Below, in pieces: positions 26,486-34,031 of a DNA stretch of 37,496 nt. Under the pieces are notes generated by a model. It made no database searches and was not told the DNA's origin. It saw nothing but the letters and a program-made list of their open reading frames with translations. Each line of letters opens with the position of its first letter. Positions within the stretch are counted from its first letter, which is position 1. A program made the translations under genes and the position numbers. Source of the DNA: Planctomycetia bacterium (GTDB taxonomy: Bacteria > Planctomycetota > Planctomycetia > Planctomycetales > Planctomycetaceae); the NCBI GenBank assembly GCA_026400935.1, contig JAPLNX010000310.1, positions 1 through 37,496 of the forward strand. The letters are read 5' to 3'.

Positions 26486-27706
26486 ATGCACACCAGCACC
26501 TTACCGGTGGGAACCGGATCGGTTGTTGAATTTGCCGCTACATGCCTCGAATCCGCCGATACTTCGCCGCCTAACATCAAATCGTTAGTCGATCTGGATT
26601 CGGCGGTCTCGCGCGTCGAAGAGGCATTGGTTTCGGGCACATTGCCGAACGTACCGCCGAAAGCCGCATCGCCCGAGAGTTTCTCGCCACAAGTTGTTCG
26701 CCGATCGCTATCGAAGCGGACGAACTCGCTGATGGGCGTGCAAATCGTAGGCGTTGGCTCATATGTGCCGGATAACATAGTGACGAACGCCGATCTGCGC
26801 GAGCGGTACGGTTTTGATCCCGATTGGATCGAACAACGGACTGGAATTTTCGCTCGTCGACACGCCCCAGCAGGGGTTGCCACTAGCGACATCTGTGTCG
26901 AGGCTGCGAAGCGAGCGATCGACAATGCCGGAGTGAAAACCGAGGACATCGACCTACTCATCGTCGGCACGTTTACTCCCGACCATACTTGTCCTTCGAC
27001 GGCGTGCATTGTTCAGGAAAAGCTCGGACTCGATGTTCCAGCGTTTGATCTCGCGGCGGCTTGTTCCGGATTTGTGTATTCGTTGGCGACCGCCTCGCAG
27101 TATGTCGCGACAGGAAATTCAAAGCTGGCGCTGGTTATCGGGGCCGACCTTTGCAGCCGAGTCGTGAACCCGATTGACAAAAAAGTCGCACCGCTGTTTG
27201 GTGACGGTGGCGGAGCTGTTTTGGTTTCGCGCGGTAGCATGAATCAAGGATTGGTCTGTTATCAATTAGGATCTGACGGGGGCGGAGGTCCGTTGCTGCA
27301 ATGTCCTGCGGGCGGGACTCGGCAACCGGCAACACCGCAAGACATCGCGAGTGGCAACCAATTCCTCAACATGGACGGTCGTAATGTTTTCATTTGGGCT
27401 GTGCGAGTTGTTGAGGACACGATCAGTCTTGTGCTGGAAAAAGCTGGATTGCGAATCCAAGACGTCTCGCTGTTCTTGTTGCATCAGGCCAACGCACGCA
27501 TTCTTGATCACGCAGTCGAGAAACTTGGCATCCCGCGTGAGAAAGTCCTGATGCAACTTGACCGCTACGGCAACACGTCAGCAGGTTCGATTCCGCTTGT
27601 GTTAGACGAGGCGGTTCGTGCAGGTCGAATCCACTCAGGTGATACCGTTCTGATGTGCGGCTTTGGTGCGGGATTAACGTGGGGAACGGCATTGTTTCGT
27701 TGGTAA
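26486..27706 (+). CDS. fabH: 3-oxoacyl-ACP synthase III
   Basis: The thiolase-fold KAS III that starts fatty-acid synthesis by condensing an acyl-CoA with malonyl-ACP. The catalytic triad is visible: Cys193 in AAACSGF, His333 in LLHQANARI and Asn363 in YGNTSAGS (numbered from ATG 26486). Other family signatures are VGVGSYVPDNIVTNADLRER, WIEQRTGI and GDGGGAVLV. The family core begins at Met83 (MGVQIVGVGSYVP, ATG 26732), so either the true start is 26732 (324 residues, the usual length) or there is an 82-residue N-terminal extension unlike any domain I know. Neither start has a good Shine-Dalgarno. No other fatty-acid genes are adjacent. Confidence 0.92.
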   Translation: MHTSTLPVGTGSVVEFAATCLESADTSPPNIKSLVDLDSAVSRVEEALVSGTLPNVPPKAASPESFSPQVVRRSLSKRTNSLMGVQIVGVGSYVPDNIVTNADLRERYGFDPDWIEQRTGIFARRHAPAGVATSDICVEAAKRAIDNAGVKTEDIDLLIVGTFTPDHTCPSTACIVQEKLGLDVPAFDLAAACSGFVYSLATASQYVATGNSKLALVIGADLCSRVVNPIDKKVAPLFGDGGGAVLVSRGSMNQGLVCYQLGSDGGGGPLLQCPAGGTRQPATPQDIASGNQFLNMDGRNVFIWAVRVVEDTISLVLEKAGLRIQDVSLFLLHQANARILDHAVEKLGIPREKVLMQLDRYGNTSAGSIPLVLDEAVRAGRIHSGDTVLMCGFGAGLTWGTALFRW

Positions 27707-27791
27707 ACGAATCTCTCTGTGACACGAAACAATCAAGCATGGAGTTGCTGTCTTACCTTTCAGCGACTTTTTGGGACGAGGAGACTTCGGC

Positions 27792-27998
27792 ATGAGCGAT
27801 TTCATCCGCAAACTACTCGGCAAGACTGTTGTCGTAACGCTGCGGCAGGAGGGGGCGAACCCGATCAAAGGTTTGCTGACCGCCGCTGACGAGGGCTTTT
27901 TGGTGGTAGAACAACTTCGAGGAACTCGTCGAGTTCCCGTGCATATTCCAATGGGATCGGTCTTGTTCTTTGTGGAAGACCAACAAGAAGAACGCTGA
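27792..27998 (+). CDS. Small Sm/Hfq-like protein
   Basis: A 68-residue protein from ATG 27792 with GAGGAG 8 nt upstream. KTVVVTLRQ, then IKGLLTAADEGFLVVEQ, then RRVPVHIPMGSVLFFVE fits the strand order of the Sm fold: a Sm1-like V-x-L...G-x-L...D...V-L and a final strand similar in place to the YKHAIS-I region of Hfq. No close family is recognised and the RNA-binding residues of Hfq cannot be matched with confidence. It lies 85 bp after fabH and before the isomerase on the same strand. It could bind RNA as a ring; this is inference from the pattern. Coding status is supported by the strong ribosome-binding site. Confidence 0.65.
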   Translation: MSDFIRKLLGKTVVVTLRQEGANPIKGLLTAADEGFLVVEQLRGTRRVPVHIPMGSVLFFVEDQQEER

Positions 27999-28014
27999 GG
28001 CTGAATTCGCGGAG

Positions 28015-28078
28015 TGTAGAGCAGGCCTCGTCTGCTTCAAAATTGCGTTAGAGCACCGGCTGGTCGCCGGTGTTACGT
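28015..28078. repeat. Palindromic hairpins before the isomerase gene
   Basis: A GTAG-started imperfect hairpin (GTAGAGCAGGCCTCGTCTGC, 28015-28034) is followed by a perfect seven-base stem CACCGGC TGGT C GCCGGTG (28054-28071). They lie in the 95-bp gap between the Sm-like and isomerase genes and resemble the palindromic elements elsewhere in the window. Confidence 0.55.
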
Positions 28079-28093
28079 TTGATAAGGCACATC

Positions 28094-28855
28094 ATGAAGC
28101 TCGGAATTGTGACCTACATGTGGGGTGCGGACTGGGATCTACCGACCCTGATCAAGAATTGCGAAGCGAGCGGCTTCGAGGGGGTAGAGCTTCGCAGCAC
28201 ACATAAGCATGGCGTAGAAGTGTCGCTGAACAAGGAGCAGAGAGTTGAAGTACGCAAGCAATTCGCTGATTCGAAAGTGACTTGCGTTGGGCTTGGTTCA
28301 GCCTGTGAATATCACAGTCAAGATCATGGCGTGGTCCAACAAAACATTGATCTGACGAAGCAGTTCGTCTTGTTGTCAGAAGAGATCGGTGCGACTGGAG
28401 TGAAGGTACGCCCGAATGGTTTCAATAAAGGCGAAGACCAGAAAAAAACGATCGAGCGGATCGGGTTGGCGCTGCGGGAGTGTGGTCAATTCGCGTCGGA
28501 ACACGGCCAAGAAATTCGGGTCGAAGTTCATGGCAACGGAACGCAAAAACCGGAAGTGATTCGCGACATCATGAAGGTGGCGGAACATGCCAAGGTTGTG
28601 GTCTGCTGGAATTCAAATCCCGGCGAGACAGTGAATGGTTCACTGAAAGCGGCATTCGATCTCCTGAAAGACAAGTTTGGCTCGACGGTCCACATTCACG
28701 ATTTGTATGACGCCGAATATCCGTACCACGAATTGTTCGCACTGCTCAAAGCGAGTAACTATCGCGGTTGGTGTCTGTCTGAAAGCCCTGCCACAACCGA
28801 CGCGTTGCGAGTCATGAAGTACTACAAAGCCCTTTGGAATGAGATGACAAAGTAG
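28094..28855 (+). CDS. Sugar phosphate isomerase/epimerase (xylose isomerase-like TIM barrel)
   Basis: I choose ATG 28094 (MKLGIVTYMWG, AAGG 6 nt upstream), giving 253 residues. The AP-endonuclease-2/xylose-isomerase-like barrel (PF01261) is seen in MKLGIVTYMWG (strand 1), GFEGVELRSTHKHG, VTCVGLGSACEYHS, ATGVKVRPNG, IRVEVHGNG with a likely metal-ligand Glu and His, VVVCWNSNPG, VHIHDLYDAEYPYHE and GWCLSESPATTD. There is no signal peptide, so it is cytoplasmic. Family members isomerise or epimerise sugars and cyclitols with a divalent metal; the substrate cannot be read from sequence. The truB gene follows after 15 bp, suggesting cotranscription without obvious functional connection. Confidence 0.82.
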   Translation: MKLGIVTYMWGADWDLPTLIKNCEASGFEGVELRSTHKHGVEVSLNKEQRVEVRKQFADSKVTCVGLGSACEYHSQDHGVVQQNIDLTKQFVLLSEEIGATGVKVRPNGFNKGEDQKKTIERIGLALRECGQFASEHGQEIRVEVHGNGTQKPEVIRDIMKVAEHAKVVVCWNSNPGETVNGSLKAAFDLLKDKFGSTVHIHDLYDAEYPYHELFALLKASNYRGWCLSESPATTDALRVMKYYKALWNEMTK

Positions 28856-28870
28856 GTCCAAATAGTTGCT

Positions 28871-29878
28871 ATGAGTTTGAACGGGTTTCTTAACATTCAT
28901 AAGCCGAAGGCGCGAACTTCTCGGCAAGTTGTTACGGCGATCAAGACGCTGCTGCTGCGAAACGGCTTTTCGCCCAAAACGCTTCCCAAGATGGGGCACG
29001 CGGGAACGCTCGACCCGATGGCAACAGGAGTGCTCGTCGTTTGCTTGGGGCACGGGACTCGGTTCATTGAGCGGTTGCATTCGCAAACGAAGTCGTATCG
29101 TGCGACGTTTCTCTTTGGGAAGAACAGCAATACTGACGACATCACCGGCGAGGTCGTTGACGTGGCAATTGAACGCGCGGCTGACCTCACCCGAGACGAA
29201 CTCAACGTTCATCTTCCCTCGTTTGTGGGTCGCATCGAGCAAATCCCGCCCGCGTTCTCGGCGGTCTTGGTTGAAGGGCGGCGAGCGTATGCGTTGGCTC
29301 GACGCGGAGAAGAGGTTGCGCTGAAGCCCAAGACCGTGGAAATTCATCGGCTGGAGGTTGTGCGGTTTGAGCCGCCGACTTTGGAACTCGATATTGAATG
29401 CAGTTCGGGAACCTATATTCGCTCGCTCGGACGTGATCTGGGTGAGCGTCTCGGTTGCGGCGCGGTGATGAGTGCGTTGAGCCGCACGCGTGTCGGCTCA
29501 TTTGAACTGTCGGTATCAACGACACCGAATGAAATCACCTTCGAATCTTTGCAACAGAAGTTGCAGCCTTGTTTGAGCATAGTCGAGCAACTGCCAAGGT
29601 ATGCGTGCGAGGAACACGAGGTTGCATTGCTCTCTCGCGGTTCAGGTATTTCACCGCGTGACAGCGCTTGGGTGGCGTCGAATTCGTGCGCTCTGAATGC
29701 GATTCCGACCCCTCCGGCTGATCCGACCAAATCAGTAGATTCGTATGCGTTGGTCGATCCGCAGGGAATACTGATTGGCATCGGCGGTTGGGATCACATC
29801 CTGCCGGTGCTGCGGCCACGTATTAACTTGATTACGACCCATGAGCCGATACTACGTGAGACCGTCGATAACCAATAG
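28871..29878 (+). CDS. truB: tRNA pseudouridine(55) synthase
   Basis: A 335-residue TruB that forms pseudouridine at position 55 of tRNAs. The catalytic Asp48 lies in MGHAGTLDPMATGVLVVCLG. Other motifs are GFLNIHKPKARTSRQVV at the N-terminus, KSYRATFLFGKNSNTDDITG, the thumb-side IPPAFSAVLVEGRRAYALAR and SSGTYIRSLGRDLGERLG. The tail after about residue 230 includes a short region like the C-terminal domain of bacterial TruB. It follows the isomerase by 15 bp with a weak Shine-Dalgarno. In many bacteria truB sits with infB and rbfA; here it does not. The identity is secure. Confidence 0.95.
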   Translation: MSLNGFLNIHKPKARTSRQVVTAIKTLLLRNGFSPKTLPKMGHAGTLDPMATGVLVVCLGHGTRFIERLHSQTKSYRATFLFGKNSNTDDITGEVVDVAIERAADLTRDELNVHLPSFVGRIEQIPPAFSAVLVEGRRAYALARRGEEVALKPKTVEIHRLEVVRFEPPTLELDIECSSGTYIRSLGRDLGERLGCGAVMSALSRTRVGSFELSVSTTPNEITFESLQQKLQPCLSIVEQLPRYACEEHEVALLSRGSGISPRDSAWVASNSCALNAIPTPPADPTKSVDSYALVDPQGILIGIGGWDHILPVLRPRINLITTHEPILRETVDNQ

Positions 29879-29933
29879 TCAATGCAGGCGTGCGGCTGCA
29901 TTCTCCATGTCACACAGATTGAGGTAACAGCCC

Positions 29934-30009
29934 AGCACGACAACCGCCCGAAGCGCAAGTGAAGATCACCACGTCACATCTTCTCACTTCCTCGCTCGCG
30001 CGTCGTGCT
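29934..30009. terminator. Inverted repeat between convergent genes (likely shared terminator)
   Basis: AGCACGAC (29934-29941) pairs with GTCGTGCT (30002-30009), and inside it AAGTGAAGAT pairs imperfectly with ATCTTCTCACTT. It lies in the 168-bp gap between convergent truB and the alpha/alpha-toroid gene. There is no T tract, so the mechanism is uncertain. Confidence 0.5.
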
Positions 30010-30046
30010 CGTTTCGGCATTGAATAAGTCCCACTTGCCAGTCGAA

Positions 30047-31822
30047 CTACTTCAACACCGAGTTGCTTGGCTTCTCCGCAGATTGGATCGGTTTCGCTCG
30101 CTGAGGGATGACGATTTCTACGCCGGGAGTTGAATGAATCTTCTTCGCTGCCGGAGCGATTTGTACTTGGACGTCGGTCGTCGCCGTGTTGGAATCAAGC
30201 GACTGTCCGCCATTGAGTTGTGACTTTGAACGCGGCAAATCTTTCGGTGCAGGCTTCCAACCGTTTGCCGACGAAGTTGACGTTCCTTCGGGACGATTTG
30301 CCACTCGTGCGGCCAGTTTCATTCGCTCGCGGTAAATCTGGAGGCCATCAACCGCATGATATAACGGGCCGCACTCAGCGTTCACGCTGCGGTTGTTAAT
30401 CAAGTCTTGAGCCAAGCAACGGACGCCGTTTTGGACCCACGGTTCTGAAAGACGTGACTGCGGTAGCGCGACCATCAACCATTCGATCATATGGCCGGAA
30501 CTCGTGATGCGAGTATTGAAATCATTGCTGTAGCCCGGTCCTTTGAAGAAGTGGATCGAGAAGCTGCCGTCACCATTTTGCAGTGACCGTGCTTCGGCGA
30601 CGAAGCGTTGAATTTTCTGATCTGCTTCCAACCATAGGCCGCGAAGTGGACGACGAGTTTGCAAATACGAATTACGAGCGTAGGCCGTCGCAAAGAGACT
30701 GTGAGTTCCACCGCATGGTCCGTCGTAGACCGTGTTCTGAATTTCCATCTTAACCAACTCTTCGATGCTCCATGGCTCACCAGTTTTGCTGACCCATTGA
30801 GCGTCCGGTTCCAAGTAATGAGCCAACGCCCAGAGCGTCCACGTCATTTCCTCTTTGCGATTCACTTCCATTTTTGCATTGTTGATGATGTCCGCGACGG
30901 TGATGACTTCTCCTTGAGCCGTTTTGAATTCGTGTTTCAACGGCAAACGGCACATCGTCAGATAGGCCATGAACTGTGTCGGATGTCCCTCGAACCAGTA
31001 CGCCTGAATGAAGGGATGAGCCCGTCCTCCATAGGGAGTTTTCTGAAACAGTGACTCCCCTTGATAACTAACGCCGCTCGACAACCAGTCCAACGCATTG
31101 ACTTTGCGACCGTCGGACATTTTCAACAGATAGTCCTGACGGTATGCGAGCGTCCCGTGAATGATCTGCCACGGCGTATGCGGACGCGCTCCGTCGGGAG
31201 TCAAATAGCGTCGGCCAGAAACTTCAATGGCCTCGTTAACCAGTTGCAGCAGTGGATCGACCGGTTCCGCGATAACGGGCACTGGAGCTTGCGCCTTCAC
31301 GGGTGGTTCGGTTGTCGTGGGCAATGTCTTTGCTGGGGCCACGGTTTTCGATGTCGCGACGGGTTCGGAAAATAAATCCCGCAACTCAGACTTCTTGGCA
31401 GGCAACGTCACATTGTTGGATTTGCTCGTCGCTGATTGCGGATTGACTTCGATGGGAACTTCGAACTGCGGATCGAGGTCCATTGGTTTTACTGGCTTAT
31501 CGCCGCTTGACGATTCGCCAGTCGGTGGCGTTGCGGACGTCGTCGGCAACGACGTTTCCGGTTCAGGTGCGAGTGAGTCGCTTGCTGATTTCGGTTCAGC
31601 CGACTTCTCTTCAGCGACTTTCTCCTCTGTTGGTTTTTCTGTCGCAGGTTTTGGCTCATCCAACGAAAGCTCCTCGCTCTTCACTTCTGGAGCGACAGCC
31701 GCCGGCTGAGGCACATCCACTGCTGGCTTTGAAGGCTCTTCAGAACAAACAGCTCCCGCCGCATTCCAAAGAGCGATCACCGACAACAGGCCAACTTGAA
31801 TCCAAGGACGAAGCGATTTCAT
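30047..31822 (-). CDS. Secreted protein with Pro/Glu-rich linker and alpha/alpha-toroid-like domain
   Basis: I choose ATG 31822 (GGGAG 11 nt upstream), giving 591 residues and a clear signal peptide (SLRPWIQVGLLSVIALWNAA, cleavage near AGAVC-S). A TTG at 31861 would add 13 residues. Residues about 25-185 are low-complexity Pro, Glu, Lys, Ser and Thr with no fold expected. The C-terminal about 350 residues are helical: WQIIHGTLAYRQDYLL, EEMTWTLWALAHYL, GPCGGTHSLFATAYARNSYL and the repeat-type phrase ARSLQNGDGSFS. The QNGDGSFS pattern is characteristic of alpha/alpha-toroid proteins (prenyltransferase/terpene-cyclase-like folds), but no catalytic motif of those enzymes is visible. It is probably exported; its role is unknown. 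Confidence 0.65.
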   Translation of the reverse strand: MKSLRPWIQVGLLSVIALWNAAGAVCSEEPSKPAVDVPQPAAVAPEVKSEELSLDEPKPATEKPTEEKVAEEKSAEPKSASDSLAPEPETSLPTTSATPPTGESSSGDKPVKPMDLDPQFEVPIEVNPQSATSKSNNVTLPAKKSELRDLFSEPVATSKTVAPAKTLPTTTEPPVKAQAPVPVIAEPVDPLLQLVNEAIEVSGRRYLTPDGARPHTPWQIIHGTLAYRQDYLLKMSDGRKVNALDWLSSGVSYQGESLFQKTPYGGRAHPFIQAYWFEGHPTQFMAYLTMCRLPLKHEFKTAQGEVITVADIINNAKMEVNRKEEMTWTLWALAHYLEPDAQWVSKTGEPWSIEELVKMEIQNTVYDGPCGGTHSLFATAYARNSYLQTRRPLRGLWLEADQKIQRFVAEARSLQNGDGSFSIHFFKGPGYSNDFNTRITSSGHMIEWLMVALPQSRLSEPWVQNGVRCLAQDLINNRSVNAECGPLYHAVDGLQIYRERMKLAARVANRPEGTSTSSANGWKPAPKDLPRSKSQLNGGQSLDSNTATTDVQVQIAPAAKKIHSTPGVEIVIPQRAKPIQSAEKPSNSVLK

Positions 31823-32181
31823 CGTGGTGACGACTCCCATCGGATGATTCCGATCAGGCAAACCTTCCTAATCAATACGACCCCTTGGCCACTGCGCAGA
31901 CCAACGGTCGAACACCCAATCCGATCGGTCATCGCGAGCGAAACTCTTGGAGCGGACATGGGGGTTGAGCATCGGAAGTCGGATATTCGTGTCCGTTGGA
32001 CCGACTGATGCGGCGAACAGACAAAATCGACAGAGGCGGTTATCGCGGCAGAGTCTTCCAGGGTCGCCTGACTCGCACCAAGCCCTGCCGTCTGGTCGTC
32101 GCAAATGAATTCTTGCCGCCGACATTGAAGTCGTGCCGGAGGCATCTTCAAGTCGGCATTCAGCCATTCGTGTTGAAAATT

Positions 32182-32247
32182 GTGGCGCACGCGGCTCGTG
32201 AGCAGCTTCTGTTGTTGAATCCATTGCACGCGAGCCGCGTGCGCCAC
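32182..32247. repeat. Family B palindromic element, second copy
   Basis: Arms 32182-32203 (GTGGCGCACGCGGCTCGTGA) and 32226-32247 (the same right arm as at 2151-2172) with a 22-nt spacer. The right arm is identical to that inside the GspJ-like leader 30 kb away; the left arm has a few changes. Confidence 0.8.
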
Positions 32248-32284
32248 AGAAACTGAGTAAAGCCACATTTCGGAGTGAACTGAA

Positions 32285-32380
32285 AGAGGGCTCACACAAA
32301 GGCACGAAGACACAAAATACGACGGGCTTTCAGTTGTTGAATGCCTTTTTGCCTTCGTGTTTTTGTGTGACGAACCTCTT
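32285..32380. repeat. Inverted repeat with ACACAAAGGCACGAAG-type arms
   Basis: AAGAGGGCTCACACAAAGGC (from 32285) is complementary, with a few mismatches, to the sequence ending TTTTGTGTGACGAACCTCTT (32380). It sits 48 bp after the aminotransferase stop and may also serve as its terminator. No second copy is seen in the window. Confidence 0.65.
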
Positions 32381-32428
32381 TTGCATTGAGCCGTCAATAA
32401 GACTGCCGGGGAGTCTTCCCGTCGTCTC

Positions 32429-33631
32429 TCAGCCGGTTCCCTTCAACGCATCGGTCAATCTCTCGAAGTCCGATGCGTTGGTGTAAACGTGCGGGCTGAG
32501 TCGGACATAGCCGCGACGGACACTGAGGATCACTCCGTATTGCATCGCTCGGTCTCGTAAATCTTGCGGTGAGTGATTGGGAAACTCACAGGCTATGATC
32601 CCAGAGCGTCGGCGGTTGTCCGAGGATGAAAGCGCGCGGCCACCGCATTGAGTGACGACTTCGAGTTGGCGGTCCATGACATCGCACAGCCGTTCCCAAA
32701 TTGCGGGTGTGCCGCACGAGAGCAGAAGCTCAAGGCTCGCCCCCAATGCGAGAATCCCGCCGACGTTTTGCGAGCCACCTTCAAACCTCGCGGCAGAATT
32801 CTTGAGTGATTGTGGAGGAAGTGGCTCAACGATTCGGAAATCTGACGATTCGTCACCGACACCGTCGTCGAAGCCAAATGGACTTCGATCAAAATTGCCC
32901 GCCGACTTCAGACTGTTCCAGCCGATACCGATTGGCCGCAGACGCTCCAAATGGTTTGCTCGAATAAACAGGATTCCGGCACCCTCCGGGCCGAGCAGCC
33001 ATTTATGACCGTCGGCCACAAAGAAATCGACCGGTGATTGTTGCAGGTCGAGCGGAATGACTCCCGCTCCCTGAATCCCATCGACGCACAGCAGAATTCC
33101 TCGTTGATGACATTGATCGGCTAACAGATCGAGATCCCGCTGCCAGCCCGTTGCGAAATCGACCCAACTCACAGCAACGATGCGAGTCTTCTCGTCGGTT
33201 GCGTTCATCAACCGAATTTCGTCACAGCCGAGGGCCTCGCAAGGAACCGCACGCACTTCAACATCGCGATTGATCAGATTTCGCCAAGGTAGTGCGTTCG
33301 AAGGAAATTCGTTGGCTGGTAAGACGATGTTGTCTCCCGGCTGCCACGGAAAACTTTCGGCAACAATAGAAAGACCTGAAGTCGTGTTCGGAACAAAGGC
33401 AATCTCGTCAGTCGAACAATTCAACAAACTCGCCACCGACTCTCGAACCTTGCCGACTCGTCGACGCAGGACCGACCAATTCGCCTCGCCGTTCGAGGCC
33501 ATTTCGTCAGCCCAATCGACCAGCGCTCGCGACGCAGGAAGACTCAGCGGAGCAACGGCAGAGTGATCAAAATACGCCCACCGCTCCGCGACGGGCATTT
33601 GCTGTCGAAACTGGTTCCAGAGGTCAGGCAT
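32429..33631 (-). CDS. Class V aminotransferase-fold PLP enzyme (cysteine desulfurase-like)
   Basis: I choose ATG 33631 (MPDLWNQF), giving 400 residues; a GTG at 33679 would add 16. No strong Shine-Dalgarno is visible. Motifs of the Aminotran_5 family (PF00266) are WAYFDHSAVAPLS (about 18-30), FVPNTTSGLSIVAE (79-92, the PLP-phosphate loop), CVDGIQGAGVIPLDL (182-196, Asp184 binding the PLP ring nitrogen) and ADGHKWLLGPEGAGILFI (206-223, with Lys210 as the PLP lysine). FEGGSQNVGGILALG follows as the usual cofactor loop. No conserved catalytic Cys loop of IscS/SufS was identified near the C-terminus, so a true desulfurase is not certain. It is cytoplasmic. It comes 44 bp after the small membrane protein on the same strand. 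Confidence 0.82.
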   Translation of the reverse strand: MPDLWNQFRQQMPVAERWAYFDHSAVAPLSLPASRALVDWADEMASNGEANWSVLRRRVGKVRESVASLLNCSTDEIAFVPNTTSGLSIVAESFPWQPGDNIVLPANEFPSNALPWRNLINRDVEVRAVPCEALGCDEIRLMNATDEKTRIVAVSWVDFATGWQRDLDLLADQCHQRGILLCVDGIQGAGVIPLDLQQSPVDFFVADGHKWLLGPEGAGILFIRANHLERLRPIGIGWNSLKSAGNFDRSPFGFDDGVGDESSDFRIVEPLPPQSLKNSAARFEGGSQNVGGILALGASLELLLSCGTPAIWERLCDVMDRQLEVVTQCGGRALSSSDNRRRSGIIACEFPNHSPQDLRDRAMQYGVILSVRRGYVRLSPHVYTNASDFERLTDALKGTG

Positions 33632-33675
33632 GTTGAGGGGCTTGTGTGCAAATTGGCGAAAGATTTGATCGCAAG

Positions 33676-34002
33676 TCACCGCCGATTTAATGCTTGTATG
33701 AGATACCGAAATCCGCCGGAAAGGTCAGTGATCGTCCCCGCAATTGGAAATGAGAGAAACAAGACACACCATAATCCGTGACGCAGAAACCAGAGGTCGG
33801 ACTTCGTTAGCGAGTTCCATCGCCTCAATGCGATCAGTAACACGCCGCACCAAAATCCCAATGAAATCCGCAGAAACACAAGGGAAACGATGCCGCCGTC
33901 CAGAATGAGGCCGGTGAAAACTGTCAGACAAATCTGCATCAAGCCGGCTCGCAGTACAGGAGACATTGGTCGTTGTATTTCGGAAGAAATCATGGAGTTC
34001 AT
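33676..34002 (-). CDS. Small hypothetical membrane protein
   Basis: A 108-residue frame from ATG 34002 (MNSMISSEIQRPM). The start is uncertain and 34035 would add 11 residues. Two or three hydrophobic segments are visible: LMQICLTVFTGLILDGGIVS, LVFLRISLGFWCGVLLIALR and GLWCVLFLSFPIAGTITDL. No family is recognised. It lies 29 bp after the DUF1501 frame on the same strand. The even hydrophobic pattern supports coding, but there is no strong ribosome-binding site. Confidence 0.5.
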   Translation of the reverse strand: MNSMISSEIQRPMSPVLRAGLMQICLTVFTGLILDGGIVSLVFLRISLGFWCGVLLIALRRWNSLTKSDLWFLRHGLWCVLFLSFPIAGTITDLSGGFRYLIQALNRR

Positions 34003-34031
34003 GTCATTCAGCCCAATGTGCGCGGAACTTC

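Larger units (their letters stand above)
31823..32428. other. 606-bp noncoding gap with three inverted repeats
   Basis: This is the longest gap in the window. It holds an imperfect palindrome at 32114-32158 (TGCCGCCGACATTGAAG against CTTCAAGTCGGCA), a family B element at 32182-32247 and a third inverted repeat at 32285-32380. The stretch 31862-32110 has no feature I can name. Frames crossing it (such as minus 31868-32305) run through the repeats and look non-coding. Confidence 0.6.

Noticed and set aside
31868-32305. A 145-codon minus-strand frame in the 606-bp gap
   Set aside because: It reads through the family B palindrome (GARGSRA...HEPRAPQ) and has no protein-like features.
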